This document shows positions 50,487-58,926 of a DNA stretch of 64,000 nt, piece after piece (within the stretch, counting starts at the first letter, position 1; every line of letters begins with the position of its first letter). Where the stretch lies: the NCBI RefSeq assembly GCF_019097845.1, contig NZ_JAHRGM010000093.1:62001-126000 (forward strand), given 5' to 3'. The notes under the pieces are model-generated. The model was not told the origin of the DNA. It was given only the letters and a program-made list of their open reading frames with translations, and ran no database searches. The position numbers were made by a program, and so were the translations under genes. This stretch comes from Sphingobium sp. AS12 (GTDB taxonomy: Bacteria > Pseudomonadota > Alphaproteobacteria > Sphingomonadales > Sphingomonadaceae).

Positions 50487-51632
50487 TTACCCCAAATGCC
50501 GCTCGACCAGCGCGACATGCAGCCGGATACCCAGCCCCAGCACATCGTCGTTGAAATCATAATGCGGGTTGTGCAGCGGTGCCCCGCCGTCCGGTTTTGC
50601 CTGACCCAGCCAGATATAGGCGCCCTTGCACGCTTGCAGCATGAAGGCGAAATCCTCTGACGTGAAGGCGGGATCGGGCGCCAGTTGCGCTATGCCAACG
50701 GTCGCGGCGGCGTCCAGCGCCTCCTGCGCCGCTTCGGCATCGTTGATCGTCGCCGGATAGTAACGCTGATAATCGACTGTCGCGCTCAAGCCATTGGCCA
50801 GTGCCACACCGGCCGCGATCTCGCGGATCGACGCTTCGATCTTGTCCTGTACCGCTGGATCGAACGTCCGCACCGTCCCGCCGATGCGAACCTCGGCGGG
50901 GATCACATTATGCGTATGCCCGCCATGGATTTGCGTGATCGACAGCACCGCCGATGCGGTCGGCGCGATCCGGCGCGCTATGATCGCGTTCATCTGCGTC
51001 ACAAGGCTGGCCGCCGCCAGGATGGCGTCGGGCGTATCCTGCGGAATCGCGGCATGGCCACCGCGCCCTTCCAGCACGATCTCAAACTTGTCCGCCGCAC
51101 CCATGATCGGGCCGGGCCGGGTCGCGATGGTGCCGGCGGGCAGATCGGGCCAGTTATGCAGTCCGAACACCCGGTCGCACGGGAAGCGCTCGAACAGCCC
51201 TTCCTGCACCATCTCGCGCGCGCCGCCCTGCCCCTCTTCGGCGGGCTGGAAGAAGAAATTGACTGTCCCGTCGAAATTGCGGCTGCGCGTCAGTTGCTGC
51301 GCCGCGCCCAGCAGCATCGCGACATGGCCGTCATGGCCGCAGCCGTGGAAGGTGCCCGGCGTCTTGCTGGCCCAGGGCAGGTTGGTCTGCTCCTCGATCG
51401 GCAGGGCGTCCATGTCCGCGCGCAGCCCGATGCTGCGCCCCGACGCGCCGTTGCGCAACACGCCCACCACGCCCGTCCGCCCGATCCCCTCATGCACTTC
51501 CAGCCCCAGCGCGTGCAGCTGCTCGGCAATCCGCCCGGCGGTGCGATGCTCGCAAAAGCCCAGTTCCGGGTGCGCATGAATGTCGCGGCGGAACGCGATC
51601 AGCGGGTCAATCAGATCAGCAATATCGGTCAT
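50487..51632 (-). CDS. M20-family amidohydrolase
   Basis: This 381-residue protein is an M20D hydrolase of the hippurate/indole-acetyl-amino-acid type. It has metal-binding GCGHDGH near 103-109 and EEGQGGARE near 138-146, with the two domains in order. It cleaves an amide such as N-acyl amino acid. ATG 51632 begins MTDIADLIDP; an upstream extension runs into a repeat. It lies downstream of a hairpin-rich gap from an Lrp regulator on the same strand. It may feed amino compounds into the transaminase cluster, which is inference. Confidence 0.85.
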   Translation of the reverse strand: MTDIADLIDPLIAFRRDIHAHPELGFCEHRTAGRIAEQLHALGLEVHEGIGRTGVVGVLRNGASGRSIGLRADMDALPIEEQTNLPWASKTPGTFHGCGHDGHVAMLLGAAQQLTRSRNFDGTVNFFFQPAEEGQGGAREMVQEGLFERFPCDRVFGLHNWPDLPAGTIATRPGPIMGAADKFEIVLEGRGGHAAIPQDTPDAILAAASLVTQMNAIIARRIAPTASAVLSITQIHGGHTHNVIPAEVRIGGTVRTFDPAVQDKIEASIREIAAGVALANGLSATVDYQRYYPATINDAEAAQEALDAAATVGIAQLAPDPAFTSEDFAFMLQACKGAYIWLGQAKPDGGAPLHNPHYDFNDDVLGLGIRLHVALVERHLG

Positions 51633-51643
51633 AAAATATCGTG

Positions 51644-51703
51644 TTCCCGCGCAGGCGGGAACCCGGTCCCGCCGTTTCGACTTGGTTCCCGCCTGCGCGG
51701 GAA
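51644..51703. repeat. Paired palindromic repeat (sphingomonad-type)
   Basis: Two 20-bp arms (51644-51663, 51684-51703) are exact reverse complements of each other, 20 nt apart. Each arm also folds on itself as TTCCCGC/GCGGGAA. Such paired hairpins are common between genes in sphingomonads. It lies between the Lrp-type gene and the M20 gene. Confidence 0.75.
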
Positions 51704-51722
51704 CCCACCTCGCCCCCAAATC

Positions 51723-52217
51723 CTAACGCTGCTCACCGAACAGATGCTGGATCGGATAATGATGTTTGATGAAGGGCGATTTGATCACGACATAGCTGAA
51801 ATATTTTTCGATGCCGTAATCGCTTTCCAGCATCCCCTCGATGATCGACTGATAATGGCCGACGCCGCGCGTCACGAATTTCAGCAGATAGTCGTATCCG
51901 CCGCTGACCAGATGACATTCGACGATTTCGTCCAGCTTGCGGATGCGCGTCTCGAACCGGGAAAAGTCGCCCGACCGATGCTCGCTCAGCGTGACTTCGG
52001 TAAAGACGGTCAGAAATTCGCCCAGCTTGTGCAGGTTGATATGCGCGCCATAGCCGGTGATATAGCCCGCCTTCTCCAGCCGTTTCACGCGGGTGAGGCA
52101 GGGGCTGGGGGAAAGGCCGACCGCATCGGCCAGTTCGACATTGGTGATCCGGCCCGACTGCTGAAGCTGCGTCAGGATTTTCAGGTCGATCCTGTCCAGT
52201 CTGGGTCCGCCCAACAT
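51723..52217 (-). CDS. Lrp/AsnC-family regulator
   Basis: This 164-residue protein has an N-terminal helix-turn-helix (ILTQLQQSGRITNVELADAVGLSPSP) and a C-terminal RAM domain (about 70-155) for amino acid sensing. Length is normal. ATG 52217 begins MLGGPRLDRIDLK. It lies 20 bp past the aminotransferase stop on the same strand. It probably controls that gene and the dehydrogenases nearby in response to an amino acid. Confidence 0.88.
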   Translation of the reverse strand: MLGGPRLDRIDLKILTQLQQSGRITNVELADAVGLSPSPCLTRVKRLEKAGYITGYGAHINLHKLGEFLTVFTEVTLSEHRSGDFSRFETRIRKLDEIVECHLVSGGYDYLLKFVTRGVGHYQSIIEGMLESDYGIEKYFSYVVIKSPFIKHHYPIQHLFGEQR

Positions 52218-52237
52218 GTCCTTGCTCCCCCTTATAT

Positions 52238-53641
52238 TTATCCCAGCGCCGCGCGAATATCGGCCTGTTCGAGCAAGCCGTCGAGTGTTTTTCGTATGCG
52301 CGCGAATATCTCGTCCATCTCCGCGTCCGATGCACAGAGCGCCGGGGCCAGGCCGATGATGTTGTCGGCAAAGGCGCGGAAAATGACGCCATTGGCATAG
52401 CCATCGGCAAACAGCCGGTCGGCGATTTTGAGCGCCGGGTCGAACCGCGCCTTGGTCCCCTTGTCCGCCACCAGTTCGATAGCCCCCAGCAACCCTCGCC
52501 CGCGCGTGTCGCCGACCATCGGATGGTCGGCAATGCCCGCCAGGCCCGCGTCGAACCGCGCGGCCACTTTCTGACCGTTCGCCAATATTCCGCCATCGGT
52601 ATAGAGGCGCAACACTTCCAGCCCCACCGCCGCGCTCACCGGATGGCCCGAATAGGTCGCGCCATGGCCGATCACCACGTCGGCCGCCGCGCCATCGGCA
52701 ATGCCCTGATACACTTTGTCCGACATCAGCACCGCGCCCATCGGCACATAACCGGCGGTCAGCCCCTTGGCGACGGTCATCAGGTCGGGCGTCACGCCCT
52801 CCGCTTCGCAGGCGAACATCGGCCCGGTACGGCCAAAGGCGGTGATGACCTCATCAGCGACCAGCAATATGTCCAGCTCATCGCACGCCTGCCGCATGGC
52901 CTTGAGCCAACCCACCGGCGGCACGATCACCCCGCCCGATCCCTGGATCGGCTCGCAGAAGAAGGCAGCGACATTGTCCGCGCCGAGGTCCGCGACCTTG
53001 TCCTTCAACTGCTGCACCGACCGGGCGATGATGGCGGCATCATCGCCTTCCAGATCGCTGCGATAGGGGTAGGGCGACGCGATATGATGCTGCCAGCGCA
53101 GCGGCAGGTCGAAATTGCGGTGGAAATTGGCAAGTGCGGTCAGTCCGGCGCCGCTGCTGCTCGATCCATGATAGCCCCGCTCCAGCGCGATGCACTGCTT
53201 TTTGGTCGGCTTACCGATCGCGTTGAAATAATGGGTGATATAGCGGATCGCGCTGTCCACCGCGTCCGACCCGCCCAGCGTGAAATAGACATGGTCCAGC
53301 CCCTCTGGCGACAGGGCGACCAGCCGCTCCGCCAGCCGCGCGGCAGGCTCGCAACCGAAATGGAAATAGCCCGTCGCATAGGGCAGGCGGCGCATCTGTT
53401 CCGCCGCCGCCTCGACAATGCTATCCTGCCCGTAACCCACATTGACGCACCACAGCCCGGCAAAGGCATCGAGCACCTCGCGCCCGTCCATGTCGGTCAG
53501 CCACATGCCCTTGCCGCTTTGCAGCATCGTTGCGCCGCGCGCTTCATGGGCGCGGAAGGATGTGACCGAATGGATCAAATGATCGCGGTCGATGTCTAGC
53601 AAGGATCGGTTGGATTGGTGCATCGTCGGGGTGCTCGCCAT
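52238..53641 (-). CDS. Class III aminotransferase
   Basis: This 467-residue PLP enzyme has the cofactor aspartate in VADEVITAFGRTG and the lysine in TVAKGLTAGY, with all usual conserved parts from DIDGREVLDAFAGLW-like MDGREVLDAFAGLW to the C-terminus. It belongs to the omega-amino acid:pyruvate group and should make a semialdehyde plus alanine. ATG 53641 and ATG 53623 are both possible, with weak ribosome sites. The GabD-like enzyme at 54930-56393 could oxidise its product, as in GABA, beta-alanine or diamine use. Confidence 0.85.
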   Translation of the reverse strand: MASTPTMHQSNRSLLDIDRDHLIHSVTSFRAHEARGATMLQSGKGMWLTDMDGREVLDAFAGLWCVNVGYGQDSIVEAAAEQMRRLPYATGYFHFGCEPAARLAERLVALSPEGLDHVYFTLGGSDAVDSAIRYITHYFNAIGKPTKKQCIALERGYHGSSSSGAGLTALANFHRNFDLPLRWQHHIASPYPYRSDLEGDDAAIIARSVQQLKDKVADLGADNVAAFFCEPIQGSGGVIVPPVGWLKAMRQACDELDILLVADEVITAFGRTGPMFACEAEGVTPDLMTVAKGLTAGYVPMGAVLMSDKVYQGIADGAAADVVIGHGATYSGHPVSAAVGLEVLRLYTDGGILANGQKVAARFDAGLAGIADHPMVGDTRGRGLLGAIELVADKGTKARFDPALKIADRLFADGYANGVIFRAFADNIIGLAPALCASDAEMDEIFARIRKTLDGLLEQADIRAALG

Positions 53642-53764
53642 GGTGGTTATGGGATGCAGCCTATCCTTGTGCCGCAGCGGGAAAGTCTTAATCTGACCGG
53701 TTGCGGGCCTGTGTCTGGCCGTATTGGCGAAACGGCGCGGCATATTATGCTGCGCCGCTTGAGG

Positions 53765-54835
53765 TCAGGTCAAGGCGTCAGCAATCGCCTTGCCGCATTG
53801 CTCGGTGTTGGCTTTGCCTTTGAGGTCGCCGGTGCGCAGGCCGGGTTCCGCGAGCACGGTTTCGACCGCGCGCATGATCGCGGCAGCGGCGTCCGCCTCG
53901 CCCAGATGCTCCAGCATCATCGCCGCCGACCAGATTTGGCCGACCGGATTGGCGATGCCTTTGCCTGCAATGTCGGGCGCAGAGCCGTGGACCGGCTCGA
54001 ACAGCGAAGGGTGGGTGCCGTCCGGGTTGATATTGCCCGATGGCGCCACGCCGATGGTCCCGGTGCAGGCCGGGCCAAGGTCCGACAAGATATCGCCGAA
54101 CAGGTTGGACGCGACCACCACGTCGAACCGGTCGGGGTTCAGCACGAATTGTGCGGTCAAAATGTCGATATGATATTTGTCATGGGTGACGGTCGGGTAA
54201 TTCTTGGCCATCTCCTCCACCCGCTCATCCCACCAGGGCATGGTGATGGCGATGCCGTTGGACTTGGTGGCGGAGGTGACATGCTTGCGTGTCCGCGTCG
54301 CGGCCAGATCGAACGCATAGCGCAACACCCGGTCAGTGCCGTGCCGGGTCATCACCGTTTCCTGGATCACGATCTCGCGATCGGTGCCGGGGAACATCTT
54401 GCCGCCGACCGAGCTATATTCGCCTTCTGTGTTCTCGCGCACGACCCAGAAATCGATATCGCCCGGCTCACGGCCCACGAGCGGGCAGGGGACGCCGGGC
54501 ATCAGCCGGACGGGGCGCAGATTGACATATTGGTCATATTCGCGCCGGAACTGGAGCAGCGATCCCCACAGCGAGATATGATCCGGCACCGTATTGGGCC
54601 AGCCGACCGCGCCAAAGAAGATCGCATCGGGCTTGCCGATCTGGTCCTTCCAGTCGTCCGGCATCATCTGGCCATGTTTGGCATAGTAATCGCAGCAGGC
54701 GAAATCCTGCCACTTTTGCGCGATGGTGAAACCATAAAGGCTTGCCGCCCGCTCCAGCACGCGAATGCCTTCGGGCATGACTTCCTTGCCAATGCCGTCG
54801 CCGGGAATGACGGAGATATTGTAGTTGCGGGCCAT
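53765..54835 (-). CDS. Tartrate/D-malate dehydrogenase-type enzyme
   Basis: This 356-residue member of the isocitrate/isopropylmalate dehydrogenase family shows PGDGIGKEV, FFGAVGWP and VPDHISLWG, the last typical of TtuC/DmlA-like tartrate and D-malate dehydrogenases. NENTEGEYSS-like RENTEGEYSS and the C-terminal EPVHGSAPDIAGKG are present. It oxidises and may decarboxylate a hydroxy acid with NAD. ATG 54835 has GGGAG. It lies between the transaminase and GabD genes on the same strand. Confidence 0.85.
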   Translation of the reverse strand: MARNYNISVIPGDGIGKEVMPEGIRVLERAASLYGFTIAQKWQDFACCDYYAKHGQMMPDDWKDQIGKPDAIFFGAVGWPNTVPDHISLWGSLLQFRREYDQYVNLRPVRLMPGVPCPLVGREPGDIDFWVVRENTEGEYSSVGGKMFPGTDREIVIQETVMTRHGTDRVLRYAFDLAATRTRKHVTSATKSNGIAITMPWWDERVEEMAKNYPTVTHDKYHIDILTAQFVLNPDRFDVVVASNLFGDILSDLGPACTGTIGVAPSGNINPDGTHPSLFEPVHGSAPDIAGKGIANPVGQIWSAAMMLEHLGEADAAAAIMRAVETVLAEPGLRTGDLKGKANTEQCGKAIADALT

Positions 54836-54853
54836 AAATAACTCCCGTTTGGG

Positions 54854-54913
54854 CTGAGCCTGTCGAAGCCCTGTTCTGTCTTGAAGTGAAGTACGACCCG
54901 TCGACAGGCTCAG
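54854..54913. repeat. Inverted repeat CTGAGCCTGTCGA
   Basis: CTGAGCCTGTCGA at 54854-54866 and its reverse complement at 54901-54913, 34 bp apart. This sequence occurs widely between genes in sphingomonads from memory. Between the dehydrogenase and GabD genes it may act as a transcript end or processing hairpin. Confidence 0.65.
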
Positions 54914-54929
54914 GGCGAACGGATGTGGG

Positions 54930-56393
54930 CTAAAGTTTCAGCCCGCCGATATGAAACGCCTTGGTCTCCAGATATTCCTCGATCCCCGCATGCGCGCCTT
55001 CGCGGCCCAGGCCCGACATCTTGACCCCGCCGAACGGCGCGACCTCCATGGCGATCGATCCGCTGTTGAGCGCGACCATGCCCGCCTCCAGCCGCTCCGC
55101 CACGCGGAAGGCGCGGTGCAGATTTTCGGTGTAGAAATAGCTGGCCAGGCCATAGCTGGTCGCATTGGCCAGCTCGATCGCCTCATCCTCATGGGTAAAG
55201 CGGAACAAGGGCGCGACCGGGCCGAACGTCTCTTCCTCCGCCAGCCGCATGTCCCGCGTCGCGCCTGTCAGCACCACCGGACGCGCAAAACGCTCCCCCG
55301 TTGCCCCTTCGGGTGCCTGCGCAAACAGGGTCGCGCCATGCGACAGCGCATCCTCGACATGCGCCTTCACCTTGTCGGCGGCGGAGACGTTGATCAGCGG
55401 CCCGATCGTGCTGCCCGGCATATCCCCCGGCGCGACGTTCAGCGCCGACACGGCCCTGGCCAGCTTTTCGGCAAACTGGTCGTACACGCCATCCTGCACC
55501 AATATCCGGTTGGCGCAGACGCAAGTTTGCCCGGCATTGCGGAACTTGCTGACCATCGTGCTGGCGACGGCCAGGTCGATGTCGGCGTCATCGAACACGA
55601 TCAGCGGCGCATTGCCGCCCAGCTCCAAGCCCACGCGCTTGATCGTGTCGGCGCACTGCCGCATCAGTAAAGCGCCCACGCGGGTCGATCCGGTAAAGGA
55701 CAGTTTGCGCACGACGGGGCTGGCGGTCAACGCCCCGCCGATCGCGGTGGGCAGGCCAGTGACGACGTTGAACACGCCCGCGGGGAAACCCGCTTCCTCG
55801 GCCAGCTTCGCCATGGCCAGCGCGCTATATGGCGTCAGTTCCGAAGGCTTGACCACCACCGGGCATCCCGCTGCCAGCGCAGGCGCGCATTTGCGCGTGA
55901 TCATCGCAGCCGGGAAATTCCACGGCGTGATCGCGGCGGACACCCCGATCGGCTCCTTCATCACCAATATGCGGCGATTGGCTTCGGGGGCGGGAATCAT
56001 GCCACCCTCGACGCGGCGGGCTTCCTCGGCAAACCATTTGATGAAGCTGGCGGCATAGCGGATTTCGCCCTCGGCCTCGGCGGTCGGCTTGCCCTGCTCG
56101 GCGGTCATGATCCGGCCCAGATCGACAAGATTGGCCAGCACCAGCGCGTGCCACCGTTCCAGCATGCCGGCGCGATCGCCTGCGGTCCGTGCCTTCCATG
56201 CCGGGAAAGCGGCCTCTGCCGCATCAATCGCCGCCTGGGTATCGGCCGCGCTGCAATCGGGCACCGTGCCGATGATCGCACCGGTCGCGGGATTGTCGAC
56301 CGGCAGGCTCGCGCCGGATGCCGCGCCGACCCACGCGCCGCCAATATAGGCGCGCTCGACGAAAAGGGCGGGGTTGGAAAGGGAAAGGGTCAT
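54930..56393 (-). CDS. gabD: Succinate-semialdehyde dehydrogenase-type ALDH
   Basis: This 487-residue ALDH has PWNFP near 157-161, Glu257 (ELGGNAP) and Cys291 within AGQTCVCANR, the GabD pattern. It oxidises succinate semialdehyde or a similar semialdehyde. Residues and length are complete. Its ATG at 56393 overlaps the GNAT gene stop (ATGA). With the transaminase and Lrp regulator it suggests omega-amino acid use. A second GabD-like gene lies at 17771-19219. Confidence 0.88.
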   Translation of the reverse strand: MTLSLSNPALFVERAYIGGAWVGAASGASLPVDNPATGAIIGTVPDCSAADTQAAIDAAEAAFPAWKARTAGDRAGMLERWHALVLANLVDLGRIMTAEQGKPTAEAEGEIRYAASFIKWFAEEARRVEGGMIPAPEANRRILVMKEPIGVSAAITPWNFPAAMITRKCAPALAAGCPVVVKPSELTPYSALAMAKLAEEAGFPAGVFNVVTGLPTAIGGALTASPVVRKLSFTGSTRVGALLMRQCADTIKRVGLELGGNAPLIVFDDADIDLAVASTMVSKFRNAGQTCVCANRILVQDGVYDQFAEKLARAVSALNVAPGDMPGSTIGPLINVSAADKVKAHVEDALSHGATLFAQAPEGATGERFARPVVLTGATRDMRLAEEETFGPVAPLFRFTHEDEAIELANATSYGLASYFYTENLHRAFRVAERLEAGMVALNSGSIAMEVAPFGGVKMSGLGREGAHAGIEEYLETKAFHIGGLKL

Positions 56394-57247
56394 CCGAGCG
56401 CCTGTGTCGTGAGGGAAAAGATTTTGATCGAAGGGTCCGTTTGCGGCAACGGGCCACGCACCATGCGCATCACCCGGCCAACGCAGGGCAGGCCCAATTC
56501 GTCCAGCCAACTGCACAGGGCGCTTTCCTCCGGCACGTCGAGCCGACAGAAAATGCCGTTGTTCGACCCCAGCCAGTGCGAAATCAGTGCCTTCGCGCCC
56601 CCGGTATCGGGTGCCACGGTCGGCCCGACGACATAGCCGCGCCCGAACCGGCGAAACAGGGCAAAGCCCACCGGCTCATTGCTGCGCGTCAGCACCACGC
56701 CCTGCGCGCCGGGCACCAGCGCGTCGAGCAGCGCGTCGCGGTTCATGCCGCTCGCCCGCCGCGCCAGCGCATGAAGCGTCGGCATGTCCTTTGCGCCGAG
56801 TGGCCGCACCCGCTCGTCGGGGATGAGTTTGGCGACCGGCACGGCAAAGGCCGCGCCCTGATGCTGAAAGACCGGGCCGATGCTCTCAAACCCCAGCTTG
56901 CGATAGAGCGGCGCGCCTTCATCGGTGGCGTTGAGCAGGATCGTGCGATCACCCAGGTCCGCCATCACCTTTTCCATCAACCGGCGGCCCAGCCCCATGC
57001 CCTGCGCGGCGGGCGATACGATCACCATCCCCAGCGTCGCGGCATCCGTGCCGTACAGCCATGCCATGGCCGTGCCGATCACGTCGCCATCGCGCTCCGC
57101 CACATAGCCAAAACCAAGGCTGAGCAGCATGTCCCAATCCTCGATCCGGTGCGGCCATTTCTGTTCACTGGAAAGCGCGTGGGCAGCGGGCAGGTCATCC
57201 ACGGTCATCGCCCGCAGGTCCACCATCGCCTCTATGCCTGTCGCCAT
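56390..57247 (-). CDS. GNAT-family acetyltransferase (YitH-like)
   Basis: This 285-residue protein has an N-terminal GNAT domain (about 5-130) with the acetyl-CoA loop PAAQGMGLGRRLM near 80-92. A second half (about 145-285) has the look of the YitH C-terminal acetyltransferase domain. The target is unknown. ATG 57247 has GAGGAG at seven bases. It is the first gene of an operon with GabD and is divergent from an aldehyde dehydrogenase across 206 bp. Confidence 0.78.
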   Translation of the reverse strand: MATGIEAMVDLRAMTVDDLPAAHALSSEQKWPHRIEDWDMLLSLGFGYVAERDGDVIGTAMAWLYGTDAATLGMVIVSPAAQGMGLGRRLMEKVMADLGDRTILLNATDEGAPLYRKLGFESIGPVFQHQGAAFAVPVAKLIPDERVRPLGAKDMPTLHALARRASGMNRDALLDALVPGAQGVVLTRSNEPVGFALFRRFGRGYVVGPTVAPDTGGAKALISHWLGSNNGIFCRLDVPEESALCSWLDELGLPCVGRVMRMVRGPLPQTDPSIKIFSLTTQALG

Positions 57248-57453
57248 GCGTCTTGCTCCTCGGCGGAAAAGGGTCGTCCGCCTGCCCTGATTAGGAATCA
57301 CTTGGGGGCAACCTTAATCGGCGCCCTCAAGCATTGGCTGCTGCCTTCGCCCTGATTTTGGAAGATTATCGCGCAGACTTTCCCGCGCAACTGCAACACA
57401 TGCCGCGCGCGATCCATATTCTGTTATCAGCCTGCATGAAGGAGAGCCGCGCA

Positions 57454-58926
57454 GTGGATGTTTTCAACCCCGATCTGATCGCCTTGCCACAGGGCAGCAA
57501 TTTTATCGGCGGGCGGCGCGTTATCGGGCGTGGGCAGGCGATCCCCGTGCGGCGGCCATCGGACGGGCGGGTCTATGCCGATCTCGACAGTGTGGACGAC
57601 GCGCAATTGGGTGAAGCCGTCGAGGACGCCCAGCGCGCCTATAAGAACAGCGGCTGGGCGCAGATCGATCCGCGCGGGCGGATGCGGGTGTTGCGCCGCT
57701 GGGCCGACCTCATTGAGGCGGACATGGAGACGCTTGCGCCGCTCGAAGCGCTCGGCTCCACCCGGATGATCCACGAAATCCGCGCCTGGGACGTCAGCTA
57801 CACCGCTGAAACCGTCCGCTTCTTCGCTGAATGGGCGGACAAGATCGGCGGCGAAGTCGCGGCGACCACTCCGGACAAGCTGGGCCTTACCATCCACGAA
57901 CCCTATGGCGTCGTCGCGGCGATTGCGCCCTGGAACCTGCCACTGGTGATGGCCGCCTGGAAAATCGCGCCTGCCATTGCGGCGGGCAACAGCATCGTGT
58001 TGAAGCCGTCGGAAATGACGCCGTTCAGCATCGTGCGTCTCGCCGAACTGGCGATCGAGGCCGGGCTGCCCGCGGGCATCTTCAACATCGTCCAGGGCGA
58101 CGGGCGCAGCGTCGGCGATCCGCTGGTGCGGCGTCCTGAAGTCGCGAAAGTCACCTTCACCGGATCGACGGCTACGGGCGCAGCGATCATGACCGCCTGC
58201 GCCCAGACCGGGCCAAAGCCGGTGACGCTGGAACTGGGCGGCAAAAGCCCGCAGATCATCTTCGCCGACGCAGGGCTGGACAAGGCATCGGCCATCGTTG
58301 CCCGCGCGATCACGCTCAACGCCGGGCAAGTCTGCGTCGCGGGATCGCGCCTGCTGGTGCAGGAGGGTGTCGCCGATCAGGTGATCGACCGCATCATGAC
58401 GGCCTTCGCCGCGCACAAGGCGGGACCGACCTGGGCCAGCGACAGCACGCTAGGCCCGATCATTTCCGAAGGCCAGCTCGACCGGATCGACGGCATCGTC
58501 CAGCGCGCTGTGGCCGATGGGGCAGAGGTGCTGACCGGCGGCAGCCGCGCCACCGCACCACAGGATGGCAGCTTTTTTCTGCCCACTTTGCTGCAAAATG
58601 CTGCGCAGCATAGCGAAGCGGTACAGGGCGAAATTTTCGGCCCCGTGCTGACCGTCCAGACCTTCGCCGACGAAATGGAGGCCTATGCGCTGGCCAATGA
58701 CAGCGCCTATGGGCTGGCGGCGGGCGTCCACACCAGCGACCTGACCCGCGCCCTGCGCGCCACCCGTGCGCTGGAGGCCGGCACCGTCTGGGTCAACCGC
58801 TATGGCCGCAGCAATGATTTCATCCTGCCCACCGGCGGCTTCAAGCAATCGGGCATAGGCAAGGATCTGGGCCGTGAAGCCTATGTTGCCAATCTCAAGA
58901 CCAAGGTGGCGCTGATCGAATTCTGA
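57454..58926 (+). CDS. Aldehyde dehydrogenase
   Basis: This ALDH of about 490 residues has PWNLP near 158, general base Glu in LELGGKSP near 262 and nucleophile Cys in NAGQVCVAGS. The start chosen is GTG 57454 because AAGGAG stands about nine bases before it. ATG 57436 lies upstream of that site and is less likely. It is divergent from the GNAT gene and convergent with the usher gene, ending immediately beside it. Likely another aldehyde step in amino-compound breakdown. Substrate unknown. Confidence 0.85.
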   Translation: MDVFNPDLIALPQGSNFIGGRRVIGRGQAIPVRRPSDGRVYADLDSVDDAQLGEAVEDAQRAYKNSGWAQIDPRGRMRVLRRWADLIEADMETLAPLEALGSTRMIHEIRAWDVSYTAETVRFFAEWADKIGGEVAATTPDKLGLTIHEPYGVVAAIAPWNLPLVMAAWKIAPAIAAGNSIVLKPSEMTPFSIVRLAELAIEAGLPAGIFNIVQGDGRSVGDPLVRRPEVAKVTFTGSTATGAAIMTACAQTGPKPVTLELGGKSPQIIFADAGLDKASAIVARAITLNAGQVCVAGSRLLVQEGVADQVIDRIMTAFAAHKAGPTWASDSTLGPIISEGQLDRIDGIVQRAVADGAEVLTGGSRATAPQDGSFFLPTLLQNAAQHSEAVQGEIFGPVLTVQTFADEMEAYALANDSAYGLAAGVHTSDLTRALRATRALEAGTVWVNRYGRSNDFILPTGGFKQSGIGKDLGREAYVANLKTKVALIEF

